From Gammaproteobacteria bacterium (GTDB lineage Bacteria; Pseudomonadota; Gammaproteobacteria; Burkholderiales; Burkholderiaceae_C), in NCBI GenBank assembly GCA_018828125.1, contig JAHJWB010000023.1, forward strand, positions 1 to 64,000: a stretch of DNA of 64,000 nucleotides. The letters run 5' to 3'. The notes beneath the pieces are model-generated. The model searched no databases. It was not told the DNA's origin and saw nothing but the letters and a program-made list of their open reading frames with translations. Below are positions 9,470-18,724 of this stretch, one piece after another. The position numbers were made by a program, and so were the translations under genes. Position 1 is the first letter of the stretch, and the number at the start of each line of letters is the position of its first letter.

Positions 9470-10081
9470 TTACTTTGCCAGTGGGCTGGTGCACCACTGC
9501 TCCTCACAGGGAACCCCATCACCATCGCCATCCATCTTGGTGCCGAGGCAGTTCTGCAGAAAGAACTGAGCTTCGGAACACGAAGTCATTTGCGAGCAGT
9601 GCTGACGGCCATCGCAGCGATAAGGTGATGAGCCCAGCGGTTGGGGCAGGGCTGCTGAGGGTGGACGCGCAGGCACCTCCAAGGCCTGCGCCGCAGCTTC
9701 CATCTGCATTGCCTTTGCGCGCTGGTTGCGCCGGTCGTAGTGCCAGTAGGCCGCTGCCAACAATGCGCAGACCAGAACGATCACCACGGCGCGTGTGGGC
9801 AGTGCGTTGGATTCGCGGGACAAGGCAGCCTCTGCGCGCCGCTCGCGCGGAGCCGGTGAAGAAGCCGCGGTTGAAATTAGGCTGCAGACTGCGCAAGCCT
9901 GCTTCTTTCCGTCTTTGTTCAACGTGATCTCAAAGCTCAACGCTTCATTCAGCAGAGGTCGCTGGCCATCGCGGGCAAACGCCGAAATGTGGACAAAGAT
10001 CTCCTGGCCCGTCGGCAGTGGGGTGATGAAGCCAAAGCCGCGGTCGTCATTCCACTGGGTGAGTGTTCCCTCGAATCGCAT
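9470..10081 (-). CDS. Cold-shock domain membrane protein with excalibur domain
   Basis: A 203-residue protein with three visible parts. An N-terminal cold-shock domain carries RNP-like motifs (GFGFITP near residue 15 and IFVHISAF near residue 28). One transmembrane helix lies around residues 95-110 (TRAVVIVLVCALLAAAYW). A C-terminal excalibur-type calcium-binding domain follows, with paired cysteines and the DGDGDGVPCE motif. The cold-shock part should be cytoplasmic and the excalibur part periplasmic. Membrane proteins with an N-terminal CSD are known in beta-proteobacteria, but their role is unclear. Confidence 0.8.
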   Translation of the reverse strand: MRFEGTLTQWNDDRGFGFITPLPTGQEIFVHISAFARDGQRPLLNEALSFEITLNKDGKKQACAVCSLISTAASSPAPRERRAEAALSRESNALPTRAVVIVLVCALLAAAYWHYDRRNQRAKAMQMEAAAQALEVPARPPSAALPQPLGSSPYRCDGRQHCSQMTSCSEAQFFLQNCLGTKMDGDGDGVPCEEQWCTSPLAK

Positions 10082-10155
10082 GGCGCTTTGCCTCCCGAAA
10101 TATCCATGGGAGGTACATCGTAACTACCACGCGAGGCCAACCGGCCGCGCACCTG

Positions 10156-11409
10156 TCAGCTTGTGCGCAGCGCCTCGTCCAGCACCTCCACCCAATGCCG
10201 CACGGGCATGGCCGTGCCGCTTTGCAAGTGGGTGATGCAGCCGATGTTGGCCGACAGGATGGCGTCCGGAGGTTGCTCGCCAAAGGCTTCGCCCAGGGCG
10301 CCCAACTTGCGGTCGCGCAGTTGGTACGACAGGTCGGGGTTCAACACCGAATACGTGCCGGCAGAGCCGCAGCACAGGTGCGACTCGTTGCGCGCCACGC
10401 GCAGTTTGAAGCCGAGCTGCGTCAGGTGCGCCTCTACCCCGCCGCGCAATTTCTGGCCGTGCTGCAGCGTGCAGGGCGGGTGGTAGGCATAGAGCACGTC
10501 GGCGGGCTGCACGCGGCCGCGCAGTTTTTGCGCCAGTTCGGGCAGCAGGGCGGGCAGCAGCTCTGACAGGTCGCGCGTGAGGGCACTGATGCGTTCTGCC
10601 TTGGCCGCGTACTGCGCGTCGTCCTGCAGGATGTGGCCGTACTCTTTGACGGTGACGCCACAACCCGAGGCGTTCATCACGATGGCCTCCACGCCCCCTT
10701 GCTCCACCAGCGGCCACCAGGCGTCGATGTTGGCGCGCATCTCGGCCTTGCCACCGTCCTGGTCGTTGAGGTGGAACTTGACGGCGCCGCAGCACCCCGC
10801 TTTGGACGCGATCACGGCCTGGATGCCCACCGCGTCGAGCACGCGGGCGGTGGCCGTGTTGATGTTGGGCATCATGGCCGGTTGCACACACCCGGCCAGC
10901 ATGAGCACCTTGCGCGCATGGCTGCGGGTGGGCCAGGCGCCTGGGTCTTGCGCTGCGGGCACCTTGGCTTTGAGGGCGGCGGGCAGCAGGCCACGCACCA
11001 TTTGCCCAGCCTTCATGGCGGGCGCAAACAACGGCGACGGCAAGCCTTCTTTCAGCGCCCAGCGCAGGGCTTTTTCACCCAGCGGGCGGGGCACTTTTTC
11101 ATCCACGAGCTTGCGGCCAATGTCGACCAGATGGCCATACTGCACGCCGCTGGGGCAGGTGGTTTCGCAGTTGCGGCAGGTGAGGCAACGGTCCAGGTGC
11201 ATCTGGGTCTTGCGCGTGGGGGTCTCGCCTTCCAGCACTTGCTTGATGAGGTAGATGCGGCCCCGCGGACCGTCCAGCTCGTCGCCCAGCAGCTGGTAGG
11301 TGGGGCAGGTGGCGGTGCAAAAGCCGCAGTGCACACATTTGCGCAGGATGGCTTCGGCGGCCAGGCCATCGGCACGTGCGGCGTATTCGGGGGAGAGTTG
11401 GGTTTGCAT
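10156..11409 (-). CDS. glcF: Glycolate oxidase iron-sulfur subunit GlcF
   Basis: A 417-residue GlcF of the GlcDEF complex, which oxidises glycolate to glyoxylate and passes electrons to the membrane quinone pool. Two [4Fe-4S] motifs are visible near the N-terminus (CVHCGFCTATCP at about residue 23 and CLTCRNCETTCP at about residue 73). Two CCG-type domains follow (GCCGAVKFHLNDQ and LCCGSAGTYSVLNP). The start at 11409 was chosen because MQTQLSPEYAARADGLAAEA matches GlcF N-termini, while the upstream open frame is antisense to the neighbour. It follows glcE and the DUF1275 gene on the same strand. Confidence 0.93.
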   Translation of the reverse strand: MQTQLSPEYAARADGLAAEAILRKCVHCGFCTATCPTYQLLGDELDGPRGRIYLIKQVLEGETPTRKTQMHLDRCLTCRNCETTCPSGVQYGHLVDIGRKLVDEKVPRPLGEKALRWALKEGLPSPLFAPAMKAGQMVRGLLPAALKAKVPAAQDPGAWPTRSHARKVLMLAGCVQPAMMPNINTATARVLDAVGIQAVIASKAGCCGAVKFHLNDQDGGKAEMRANIDAWWPLVEQGGVEAIVMNASGCGVTVKEYGHILQDDAQYAAKAERISALTRDLSELLPALLPELAQKLRGRVQPADVLYAYHPPCTLQHGQKLRGGVEAHLTQLGFKLRVARNESHLCCGSAGTYSVLNPDLSYQLRDRKLGALGEAFGEQPPDAILSANIGCITHLQSGTAMPVRHWVEVLDEALRTS

Positions 11410-11452
11410 GGGTGCAGCCTGGACGGGGAACCAAAATTTTGAACGGATGATG

Positions 11453-12295
11453 TCAGCGCGCAGCCGGCGGCTCGATGGGCTTGGCCAGTGCAGGCGCCTT
11501 GCGCAATGGGTGCCGCAGCCGGGCGCGGTCGGCCCACAGGGGCGGCAGCGACAGGGCCAGCAACACCAGCGCCAGCGGCACCACAAATACAAAACCCACG
11601 TGCTTGAAGCCCGCCGCGCCCGCAATGCCGCCCACCAGGAACATCGCCAACAACCCCGCGAACAGCCGCAACCGCGCATGGTTGGCGCGCACTTGCGACT
11701 CGGGCGCTGTGCCGGTGCGGTTCCAGTACAGCAGCTTGCCCAGTTCGATGCCGAGGTCCGTCACCACGCCGGTCATGTGGGTGGTGCGAATGGTGGACGA
11801 GGACATCTTGGTCACGGTGGCGTTCTGCAGCCCCATGATGAACGCCAGCAGCAGCACGGTGGTGGGCACCGCAAACGGCGTGCGCCAGTCAAGCGTGATG
11901 GCACCCACCAGCCCAAACACCAGCATGAGCGCTGCCACCACCAGCAACGGCAGCGCATAGCTGCTGTTCAACTTGCGCTGGCGTGCCCAGTTCACCAGCA
12001 CGGCAGTGGTGGCGGCACCGCAGACAAAGGCCAGCAGCGCGCCCACGGCACCCAGTACCAGCGCCATGTTACCCAGCACCAGGTTGTCGGCCAGCATGGA
12101 GACAAACCCGGTCATGTGGGACGTGTACAGGTGCACCACCAGAAAGCCGCCCGCGTTGACGGCGCCCGCGTTGAACGCCAGCAGCAGACCCAGCACGCGG
12201 TTGCTGGCCACCGTGCGGTGGTGTCCGGTGAGGTGGCGCAGGCGTCGCATGTGAAGCATGAAAAGAAGAGCCCGGCGGAGCGCGGCAGCCGTCAC
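11453..12295 (-). CDS. DUF1275 (YoaK-like) inner-membrane protein
   Basis: About 280 residues with six to seven hydrophobic segments and the DUF1275 hallmarks (NAGAVNAGGFLVVHLYTSHMTG in the first membrane segments and TTHMTGVVTDLGIELG later). The family is found in many bacteria, and its transport or other role is unproven. The start is a GTG whose first four bases overlap the glcE stop (GTGA), which suggests translational coupling. Downstream ATG codons at 12259 or 12250 are alternatives. It separates glcE from glcF, an unusual position that could point to glycolate uptake or could be chance. Confidence 0.85.
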   Translation of the reverse strand: MTAAALRRALLFMLHMRRLRHLTGHHRTVASNRVLGLLLAFNAGAVNAGGFLVVHLYTSHMTGFVSMLADNLVLGNMALVLGAVGALLAFVCGAATTAVLVNWARQRKLNSSYALPLLVVAALMLVFGLVGAITLDWRTPFAVPTTVLLLAFIMGLQNATVTKMSSSTIRTTHMTGVVTDLGIELGKLLYWNRTGTAPESQVRANHARLRLFAGLLAMFLVGGIAGAAGFKHVGFVFVVPLALVLLALSLPPLWADRARLRHPLRKAPALAKPIEPPAAR

Positions 12296-13422
12296 CAGCC
12301 CGGGGCCATGCGGCCGGGGTTGAAAATGCCTGCCGGGTCAAAGCTGTGCTTAAGCCGGGTGTGGATCTGCTCCAGCGCACGGGATTTAAGGTCAAATTGG
12401 CCTTTAGCGCTTGTTCCTCCTGCGCTAGCAGCTACAAAAACAGAAGCATTACCCCCCACTGCATCGGCAGCGGTGCGCAAGGCATTGCCCGCAGCCTCGG
12501 GCGCCAACACCCAGCGCAATGCGCCGTGCCACTCCACCAGCGGTTGCGCTCCAGCGGGCAAGGTCAGCACGGGCGCGGTGGCGGGCACCGACAGGCGCCA
12601 CAGCGCATGGTCGGGGCGCTCGGCGCGGGCTGCAAACCACGGCAGCGTCTGCTCGCGGCAGGCCGCCCAGTCCGGAGCGACGGTGGCGTTGTCCAGGCGG
12701 GTGCCTCCCATGCGGCGGCAGGCGGCCTCTACGGCAGCCACGGCGCCACGCAGGCGCACATACAGCGTGCCAGACCCGGCCTCGCCGTCTTGCACCCAGC
12801 AACTGGCACTCAAAGGCAGGGGCTGGCCGCCCCAGGCGTGCAGCTTGCGCAGCGCATCGGCCTGGTTGCATTCAAAGCGCAGCGTGGCCTCGCCGGGCGC
12901 CACGGGCAAGACCTTGAGGCTCACCTCGGTGATCAGCCCCAGCGTGCCCCAAGCGCCCGCCATCAGGCGCGCCACGTCGTACCCCGCCACGTTCTTCATC
13001 ACCTGACCGCCAAAAGTCAACAGCTCGGCCCGGCCGTTCAGCAGCGTGACGCCTAGCATGTAGTCCCGCACAGCGCCCATACTGGCACGCGCCGGGCCCG
13101 ACAGGCCCGCAGCGACCATGCCACCGACGGTGGCGCCGTCTGCAGGGGTTTTGGCGAAATGGGGGGGCTCAAAAGGCAGGCACTGGCCTTGGTCGGCCAA
13201 GGCGGCCTCCAGCTCAGCCAGCGGCGTGCCAGCTTTCACGGTCACCACCAGTTCGCTGGGCTCGTAGCTCACGATGCCGCGCAACACCCGGGTGTCCAGC
13301 ACTTCGCCGTGCAGCGCCAGGCCAAAAAAGTCCTTGGTGCCACCGCCACGAATGCGCAAAGGGGTCTGGTCAGCAGCGGCAGCGCGCACGCGGTCCGCGA
13401 TGTGGGCGAGGGAAGATTCCAT
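12292..13422 (-). CDS. glcE: Glycolate oxidase FAD-binding subunit GlcE
   Basis: A 376-residue FAD-linked oxidase (PCMH-type) subunit. The FAD-binding pattern is visible (LRIRGGGTKDFFG near residue 22, ADGATVGGMVAAGLSGPARASMG around residues 94-116, and GGQVMKNVAGYDVARLMAGAWGTLG around residues 138-162). The C-terminus ends in DPAGIFNPGRM, as expected for the family. glcD is absent next to it; no flavin catalytic subunit occurs in the window. Residues about 326-343 are encoded by a copy of the palindromic repeat (12394-12440), which stays in frame. Confidence 0.9.
   Translation of the reverse strand: MESSLAHIADRVRAAAADQTPLRIRGGGTKDFFGLALHGEVLDTRVLRGIVSYEPSELVVTVKAGTPLAELEAALADQGQCLPFEPPHFAKTPADGATVGGMVAAGLSGPARASMGAVRDYMLGVTLLNGRAELLTFGGQVMKNVAGYDVARLMAGAWGTLGLITEVSLKVLPVAPGEATLRFECNQADALRKLHAWGGQPLPLSASCWVQDGEAGSGTLYVRLRGAVAAVEAACRRMGGTRLDNATVAPDWAACREQTLPWFAARAERPDHALWRLSVPATAPVLTLPAGAQPLVEWHGALRWVLAPEAAGNALRTAADAVGGNASVFVAASAGGTSAKGQFDLKSRALEQIHTRLKHSFDPAGIFNPGRMAPGW
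12394..12440. repeat. Comamonadaceae palindromic repeat, copy 2, inside glcE
   Basis: The copy reads ATTGGCCTTTAGCGCTTG...GCGCTAGCAGCTAC and lies within the glcE reading frame, encoding ASVFVAASAGGTSAKGQ without breaking it. It sits in a linker just before the conserved C-terminal helix. Confidence 0.65.
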
Positions 13423-13612
13423 CCACGCATCCTAGCGGCAGCGGTGTGCAGCAAGACGGGCAAACCGCGTGAATTTTTTGAACAGCACGCGTGCAAATGA
13501 CCCGGCGGAGGGCTGGCACCGGACGAGCGAGCGGTGGGGAAATGGTGGGGAAGGACCAATGGATGGTGCCTTGGCGAGCCGCCAACGCACAAAAGCGAGC
13601 ACTCGCCCGGAC

Positions 13613-13643
13613 CAAAAAAAGCCCGCCGTTTTTAACGGCGGGC
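13613..13643 (-). terminator. Rho-independent terminator of torF-glnK-amtB
   Basis: A perfect 10-bp stem (GCCCGCCGTT / AACGGCGGGC) with a three-base loop is followed on the minus strand by seven T residues. It lies about 90 bases after the amtB stop. Confidence 0.88.
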
Positions 13644-13732
13644 TCAATAACCAGGAGGAGTAACTCGCTTGTTCTTTTTGCAACGCTACGGTGCCACCAG
13701 ACACCGTAGCGCGTTGGGCGCAAGGCCGAGGA

Positions 13733-15154
13733 TCAGCGGTTGTACGCTGTTTCGCCGTGCGAAGTGATGTCCAGACCTTCGCGTTCGGCTTCTTCCGAGA
13801 CACGCAGGCCCACCAGCAGATCGGCGATCTTGTACGCAATGAACGCCACCACGCCAGACCACACGATGGTGAACAGCACGCTCTTGACCTGGATCCACAC
13901 TTGAGCGCCCATGGCGAAGGTGTCGGGGGCCAGGCCACCCGTGCCGCCCAGGCTTTGTGCCGCAAACACACCGGTCAGGATGGCGCCGACGATACCGCCC
14001 ACGCCGTGCACGCCGAACACGTCAAACGCGTCGTCCACGTTCAGCATGCGCTTCAAGCCGCTCACACCCCACAGGCAGATGAAGCCCGAGATCAGGCCGA
14101 TCACGATGGAACCCATGGGGCCCACGAAACCGGCAGCAGGCGTCACAGCCACCAGACCAGCGACCGCACCGGAGGCGGCACCCAGCATGGAGCCCTTGCC
14201 CTTGTGCAGCGCTTCACCAGCAATCCAGGCCAGCGTGGCAGCAGCCGTAGCCAGGATGGTGTTGATGAACGCCAGGCCAGCGTTGGCGTTGGCCGCACCG
14301 GCGGAACCGGCGTTGAAACCAAACCAGCCCACCCACAGCAGCGAGGCACCCACCATGGTCAGTGTCAGGCTGTGAGGCGTGAGCGCTTCCTTGCCGTAGC
14401 CAATGCGCTTGCCCACCATGTAGGCACCTACCAGGCCAGCAATACCGGCGTTGATGTGCACCACGGTGCCGCCTGCAAAGTCCAGCGCGCCGTCAGCTGC
14501 CAGCAGACCCCCACCCCACACGATGTGGGCCATGGGCACGTAGCTGAAGGTGAACCACAACACCGAGAACACCAGCACGGCAGCGAACTTGATGCGTTCT
14601 GCAAACGAGCCGACGATCAGCGCCACAGTGATGGCGGCAAACGTGCCCTGGAACGCGATGAACACGTATTCTGGAATGGTGGCCAGCGCGCCAAAGGTTT
14701 CCTGGTTCACGCCCTTCAAGAAGATCTTGTCGAACCCGCCAAAGAACTTGCCTTCGCCCGAGAACGCCAGGCTGTAGCCGTAGACGGCCCACAGCAGCGA
14801 AACCAGCGAGAAGACCACGAAGACCTGCATCAGCACCGACAGCATGTTCTTGCTGCGGCCCAGGCCGCCGTAGAACAGTGCCAGACCGGGGATGGTCATC
14901 AGGATCACGAGCATGGTGGAGGTCAGCATCCAGGCGGTGTCGCCGGAGTCGACTTTGGGGGCAGCGGCCGCAGGGGCCTCAGCGGGTGCGGCTTCTGCGG
15001 CAGCAGGAGCGGCAACGGGCGCAGCGGCAGGCGCTTCGGCCGCTGCCGGGGCCGCCACTGCGGCCTCAGGGGTAGCGGGGGCCTGTGCCAGTACAGCCGA
15101 GCCAACGGACAGCAGACTCAGCCCGAGAATGAAGGAAGCAAGCAATTTTTTCAT
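13733..15154 (-). CDS. amtB: Ammonium transporter AmtB
   Basis: A 473-residue Amt/Rh channel with a cleavable N-terminal signal (ending near LAQAPA) and then an alanine/glutamate/proline-rich linker of about 45 residues before the first of 11 membrane helices. The family signatures are clear: FYGGLGRSKNMLSVLMQ, the first pore histidine in GGTVVHINAGIAG, and the second in DVFGVHGVGGIVGA. It is the last gene of a torF-glnK-amtB operon, 32 bases after glnK. GlnK docking on AmtB is the known control in this family. Confidence 0.96.
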   Translation of the reverse strand: MKKLLASFILGLSLLSVGSAVLAQAPATPEAAVAAPAAAEAPAAAPVAAPAAAEAAPAEAPAAAAPKVDSGDTAWMLTSTMLVILMTIPGLALFYGGLGRSKNMLSVLMQVFVVFSLVSLLWAVYGYSLAFSGEGKFFGGFDKIFLKGVNQETFGALATIPEYVFIAFQGTFAAITVALIVGSFAERIKFAAVLVFSVLWFTFSYVPMAHIVWGGGLLAADGALDFAGGTVVHINAGIAGLVGAYMVGKRIGYGKEALTPHSLTLTMVGASLLWVGWFGFNAGSAGAANANAGLAFINTILATAAATLAWIAGEALHKGKGSMLGAASGAVAGLVAVTPAAGFVGPMGSIVIGLISGFICLWGVSGLKRMLNVDDAFDVFGVHGVGGIVGAILTGVFAAQSLGGTGGLAPDTFAMGAQVWIQVKSVLFTIVWSGVVAFIAYKIADLLVGLRVSEEAEREGLDITSHGETAYNR

Positions 15155-15186
15155 GGCGTTTCTCTTGTGTCTTATGCGGCCAGCCC

Positions 15187-16300
<1,114 letters not shown>

Positions 16301-16338
16301 GTTTCCTCCGGTTGGACAAAGTAGGGACGAGCGCTTTA

Positions 16339-16354
16339 AGCACGGACCGTGCCA
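16339..16354 (-). promoter_or_regulatory. Sigma-54 promoter of torF-glnK-amtB
   Basis: The minus strand reads TGGCACGGTCCGTGCT, matching the sigma-54 consensus TGGCACGNNNNTTGCW at all but one fixed position, with correct GG-GC spacing. Transcription would start near 16327, about 27 bases before the torF start codon. Confidence 0.8.
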
Positions 16355-16435
16355 CGCCCGGGTGCACACGCGTTCCACCGTTGCGTTGCGTTACACCGAT
16401 CCCCAGTACAGTGGCGGTGTGCGCGCAGTTCACGA

Positions 16436-16452
16436 TGCACCTTGCTGGTGCA
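16436..16452. promoter_or_regulatory. NtrC-binding palindrome
   Basis: TGCACC-TTGCT-GGTGCA is a perfect match to the NtrC dyad TGCACN5-7GGTGCA. It lies roughly 110-125 bases upstream of the predicted sigma-54 start site, the usual enhancer distance. Confidence 0.8.
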
Positions 16453-16513
16453 CAACACGGGTGACTGGCACTAAAAATCCATAAAACGCACCCATCTGGG
16501 GAGAAACCGCTTC

Positions 16514-18058
16514 ATGAGTCTTGCTTTGGTGCAAAGCCGCGCCCTTCTGGGGCTGCAGGCGCCCTCCGTCACCGTCGAAGTGCATCTGGCCAATGGATTG
16601 CCCAGCTTCACGCTGGTCGGGCTGGCAGAGGTCGAAGTGAAGGAAGCGCGTGAGCGGGTGCGCTCGGCACTGCAGAACGCGGGGCTGGAGTTTCCGCACA
16701 ACAAACGCATTACGGTCAACCTCGCACCTGCCGACTTGCCAAAAGACTCGGGCCGTTTCGATTTGCCCATTGCGCTGGGCATCCTCGCCGCCAGCGGGCA
16801 GGTCGATGCCAGCCGCCTGGCGGGCTACGAGTTTGCGGGCGAGCTGTCGCTGTCGGGCGAGCTGCGCCCTGTGCGCGGCGCGCTCGCCACCAGCCTGGCG
16901 CTGAAGACGCAGCAGATCACCGCGCAGCTGGTGCTGCCCCCGGGCAGCGCCGAAGAAGCCGCCCTTGTGCCCGCCGCGCAGGTGGTGCGAGCCCGCCACC
17001 TGCTGGACGTGGTGCGCGCGTTTTTGCCGCCGGGCAGCGTGGCCGCAGGCGACGCCGATGTCGCCAACGACGGCTGGACGCGCCTGCAGGCCACCCCCAT
17101 GGCCACCTGCACAGCGGGGCCGGACATGGCCGATGTGAAAGGTCAGTCCACCGCCAAACGTGCGCTGGAGATTGCGGCCGCGGGTGGCCACAGCGTGTTG
17201 ATGGCCGGGCCACCGGGCTCTGGCAAATCGATGCTGGCGCTGCGGTTTGCCGGCTTGCTGCCCGCCATGACGGTAGACGAGGCGCTGGAGAGCGCCGCCA
17301 TTGCCAGCCTGGCCGGGCGCTTTCGCACCGACCGCTGGGGGCAAAGGCCAACCGCAGCGCCACATCACACCGCCAGCGCGGTGGCATTGGTGGGTGGCGG
17401 CTCCCCCCCACGGCCCGGCGAGATATCGCTGGCCCACAACGGAATTTTGTTTTTGGACGAAATGCCCGAGTTTCCGCGCGCCGCTTTGGAGGCGCTGCGC
17501 GAGCCGCTGGAGACGGGCCACATCACCATCTCCCGGGCGGCGCAGCGGGCGGACTTCCCCGCGCGGTTTCAGATGATTGCGGCGATGAACCCCTGCCTGT
17601 GTGGCTACCTGGGCTCCACGCAGCGCACCTGCCGCTGCACGCCCGACCAGGTGAACCGTTACCAGTCCAAGCTCAGCGGGCCGCTGTTGGACCGCATCGA
17701 CCTGCACGTGGAAGTGCCCGCTCTGCCCGCCGACCAGCTGGTGCAGGCGGCCCCTGGCGAAACAACCGAAGCCATCCGCGACCGCGTGGTGCGCGCCCGC
17801 GCCCTGGCGCTGGCGCGGCAAGGCAAAACCAACCAGGCACTGCAGGGGCAAGAGATCGACACCCACCTGCTGCTGGACGACGCGGCGGCCAAGTTCCTCC
17901 ACACCGCCGCCGCGCGCCTGGGCTGGTCGGCGCGCAGCACGCACCGGGCGCTGAAGGTGGCGCGCACCATTGCCGACCTGGCGGGGGCGCCCACCACACA
18001 GGTCAGCCATGTGGCCGAGGCCGTGCAATACCGCAGGGTATTACGCAGCCCGATCTGA
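16514..18058 (+). CDS. comM: YifB/ComM-type Mg-chelatase-like AAA+ ATPase
   Basis: A 514-residue member of the YifB/ComM family. ComM is a hexameric helicase that promotes branch migration during natural transformation. Visible parts are the N-terminal Lon-substrate-like domain (VEVHLANGLPSFTLVGLAE), the AAA+ core with Walker A GPPGSGKSM (residue about 234), Walker B ILFLDEMPEF (about 312), a zinc-finger-like cysteine cluster (CLCGYLGSTQRTCRCTPDQ, about 364) and the C-terminal Mg-chelatase domain. It stands alone, transcribed away from torF. Confidence 0.93.
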   Translation: MSLALVQSRALLGLQAPSVTVEVHLANGLPSFTLVGLAEVEVKEARERVRSALQNAGLEFPHNKRITVNLAPADLPKDSGRFDLPIALGILAASGQVDASRLAGYEFAGELSLSGELRPVRGALATSLALKTQQITAQLVLPPGSAEEAALVPAAQVVRARHLLDVVRAFLPPGSVAAGDADVANDGWTRLQATPMATCTAGPDMADVKGQSTAKRALEIAAAGGHSVLMAGPPGSGKSMLALRFAGLLPAMTVDEALESAAIASLAGRFRTDRWGQRPTAAPHHTASAVALVGGGSPPRPGEISLAHNGILFLDEMPEFPRAALEALREPLETGHITISRAAQRADFPARFQMIAAMNPCLCGYLGSTQRTCRCTPDQVNRYQSKLSGPLLDRIDLHVEVPALPADQLVQAAPGETTEAIRDRVVRARALALARQGKTNQALQGQEIDTHLLLDDAAAKFLHTAAARLGWSARSTHRALKVARTIADLAGAPTTQVSHVAEAVQYRRVLRSPI

Positions 18059-18075
18059 CCCGTTGGCAACGCCGA

Positions 18076-18127
18076 TATCAAATTGATAGCTATTAGCGCT
18101 TGATGGATAAGCGCTAGCGGCCAATTT
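18076..18127. repeat. Comamonadaceae palindromic repeat, copy 3
   Basis: A near-perfect palindrome ATTGATAGCTATTAGCGCTT-GATGGAT-AAGCGCTAGCGGCCAATTTGG between comM and the marR gene. Confidence 0.75.
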
Positions 18128-18219
18128 GGCTCATATTCATGCCTTTACTTGACTGCAGCAGCCCCAGCGGCAGCCCTGTCGGCAGCGGGATCTGCACCGC
18201 GCCCCGGCACAATCGCCCC

Positions 18220-18720
18220 ATGTCCAGCGTACGCACCCGCACAAAAATCGCGCCGTCCGCGGCCCCTGTCGAAACTCTGCCACCGGTCACCGCCGAGTCG
18301 GTGGACACCTGCTTTTTGCGCACGCTGGTGGGCTACAACACGCGCCGCGCGTCGCTGTCCATCATCGAAGTGTTCATGGAACGCATGGCGGTGTATGACC
18401 TGAAGGTGGTGGACTTTTCGGTGCTGTCACTGGTGGCGCACAACCCCGGCATCACCTCGCGCCAGCTGTGCGCCACGCTCAATGTGCTGCCGCCCAACAT
18501 GGTGGGGCTGATTGCCGCGCTGGAGCGGCGCGGGCTCATCGAGCGCCGCCCGCACCCGAGCGACGGGCGTGCGATGGGCGTGCACCTCACGCCCGAAGGC
18601 GCTGACCTGACGGTGCAGGCCGAAGCGACCGCCGCCCAACTGGAGCAGGACGCCACGGCGCGCCTGACACCCACCGAGCGCAAGACGCTGATTCGCCTGC
18701 TGCAGAAGGTCTACGACTGA
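18220..18720 (+). CDS. MarR-family transcriptional regulator of the hydroxycinnamate cluster
   Basis: About 166 residues with the MarR winged helix: NPGITSRQLCATLNVLPPNMVGLIAALERRGLIERRPHPSDGRA is the recognition helix plus wing. The start at 18220 (MSSVRTRTKI) is chosen over the upstream ATG at 18139, which would extend into non-conserved sequence next to the repeat. It borders a gene set for CoA-dependent hydroxycinnamate breakdown. In Rhodococcus and Rhodopseudomonas the equivalent genes are repressed by the MarR protein CouR, released by hydroxycinnamoyl-CoA. A palindrome at 19758-19790 is its likely operator. Confidence 0.85.
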   Translation: MSSVRTRTKIAPSAAPVETLPPVTAESVDTCFLRTLVGYNTRRASLSIIEVFMERMAVYDLKVVDFSVLSLVAHNPGITSRQLCATLNVLPPNMVGLIAALERRGLIERRPHPSDGRAMGVHLTPEGADLTVQAEATAAQLEQDATARLTPTERKTLIRLLQKVYD

Positions 18721-18724
18721 CGGA

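Noticed and set aside
16430-18028. Minus-strand frame of 532 codons
   Set aside because: Antisense shadow of comM.
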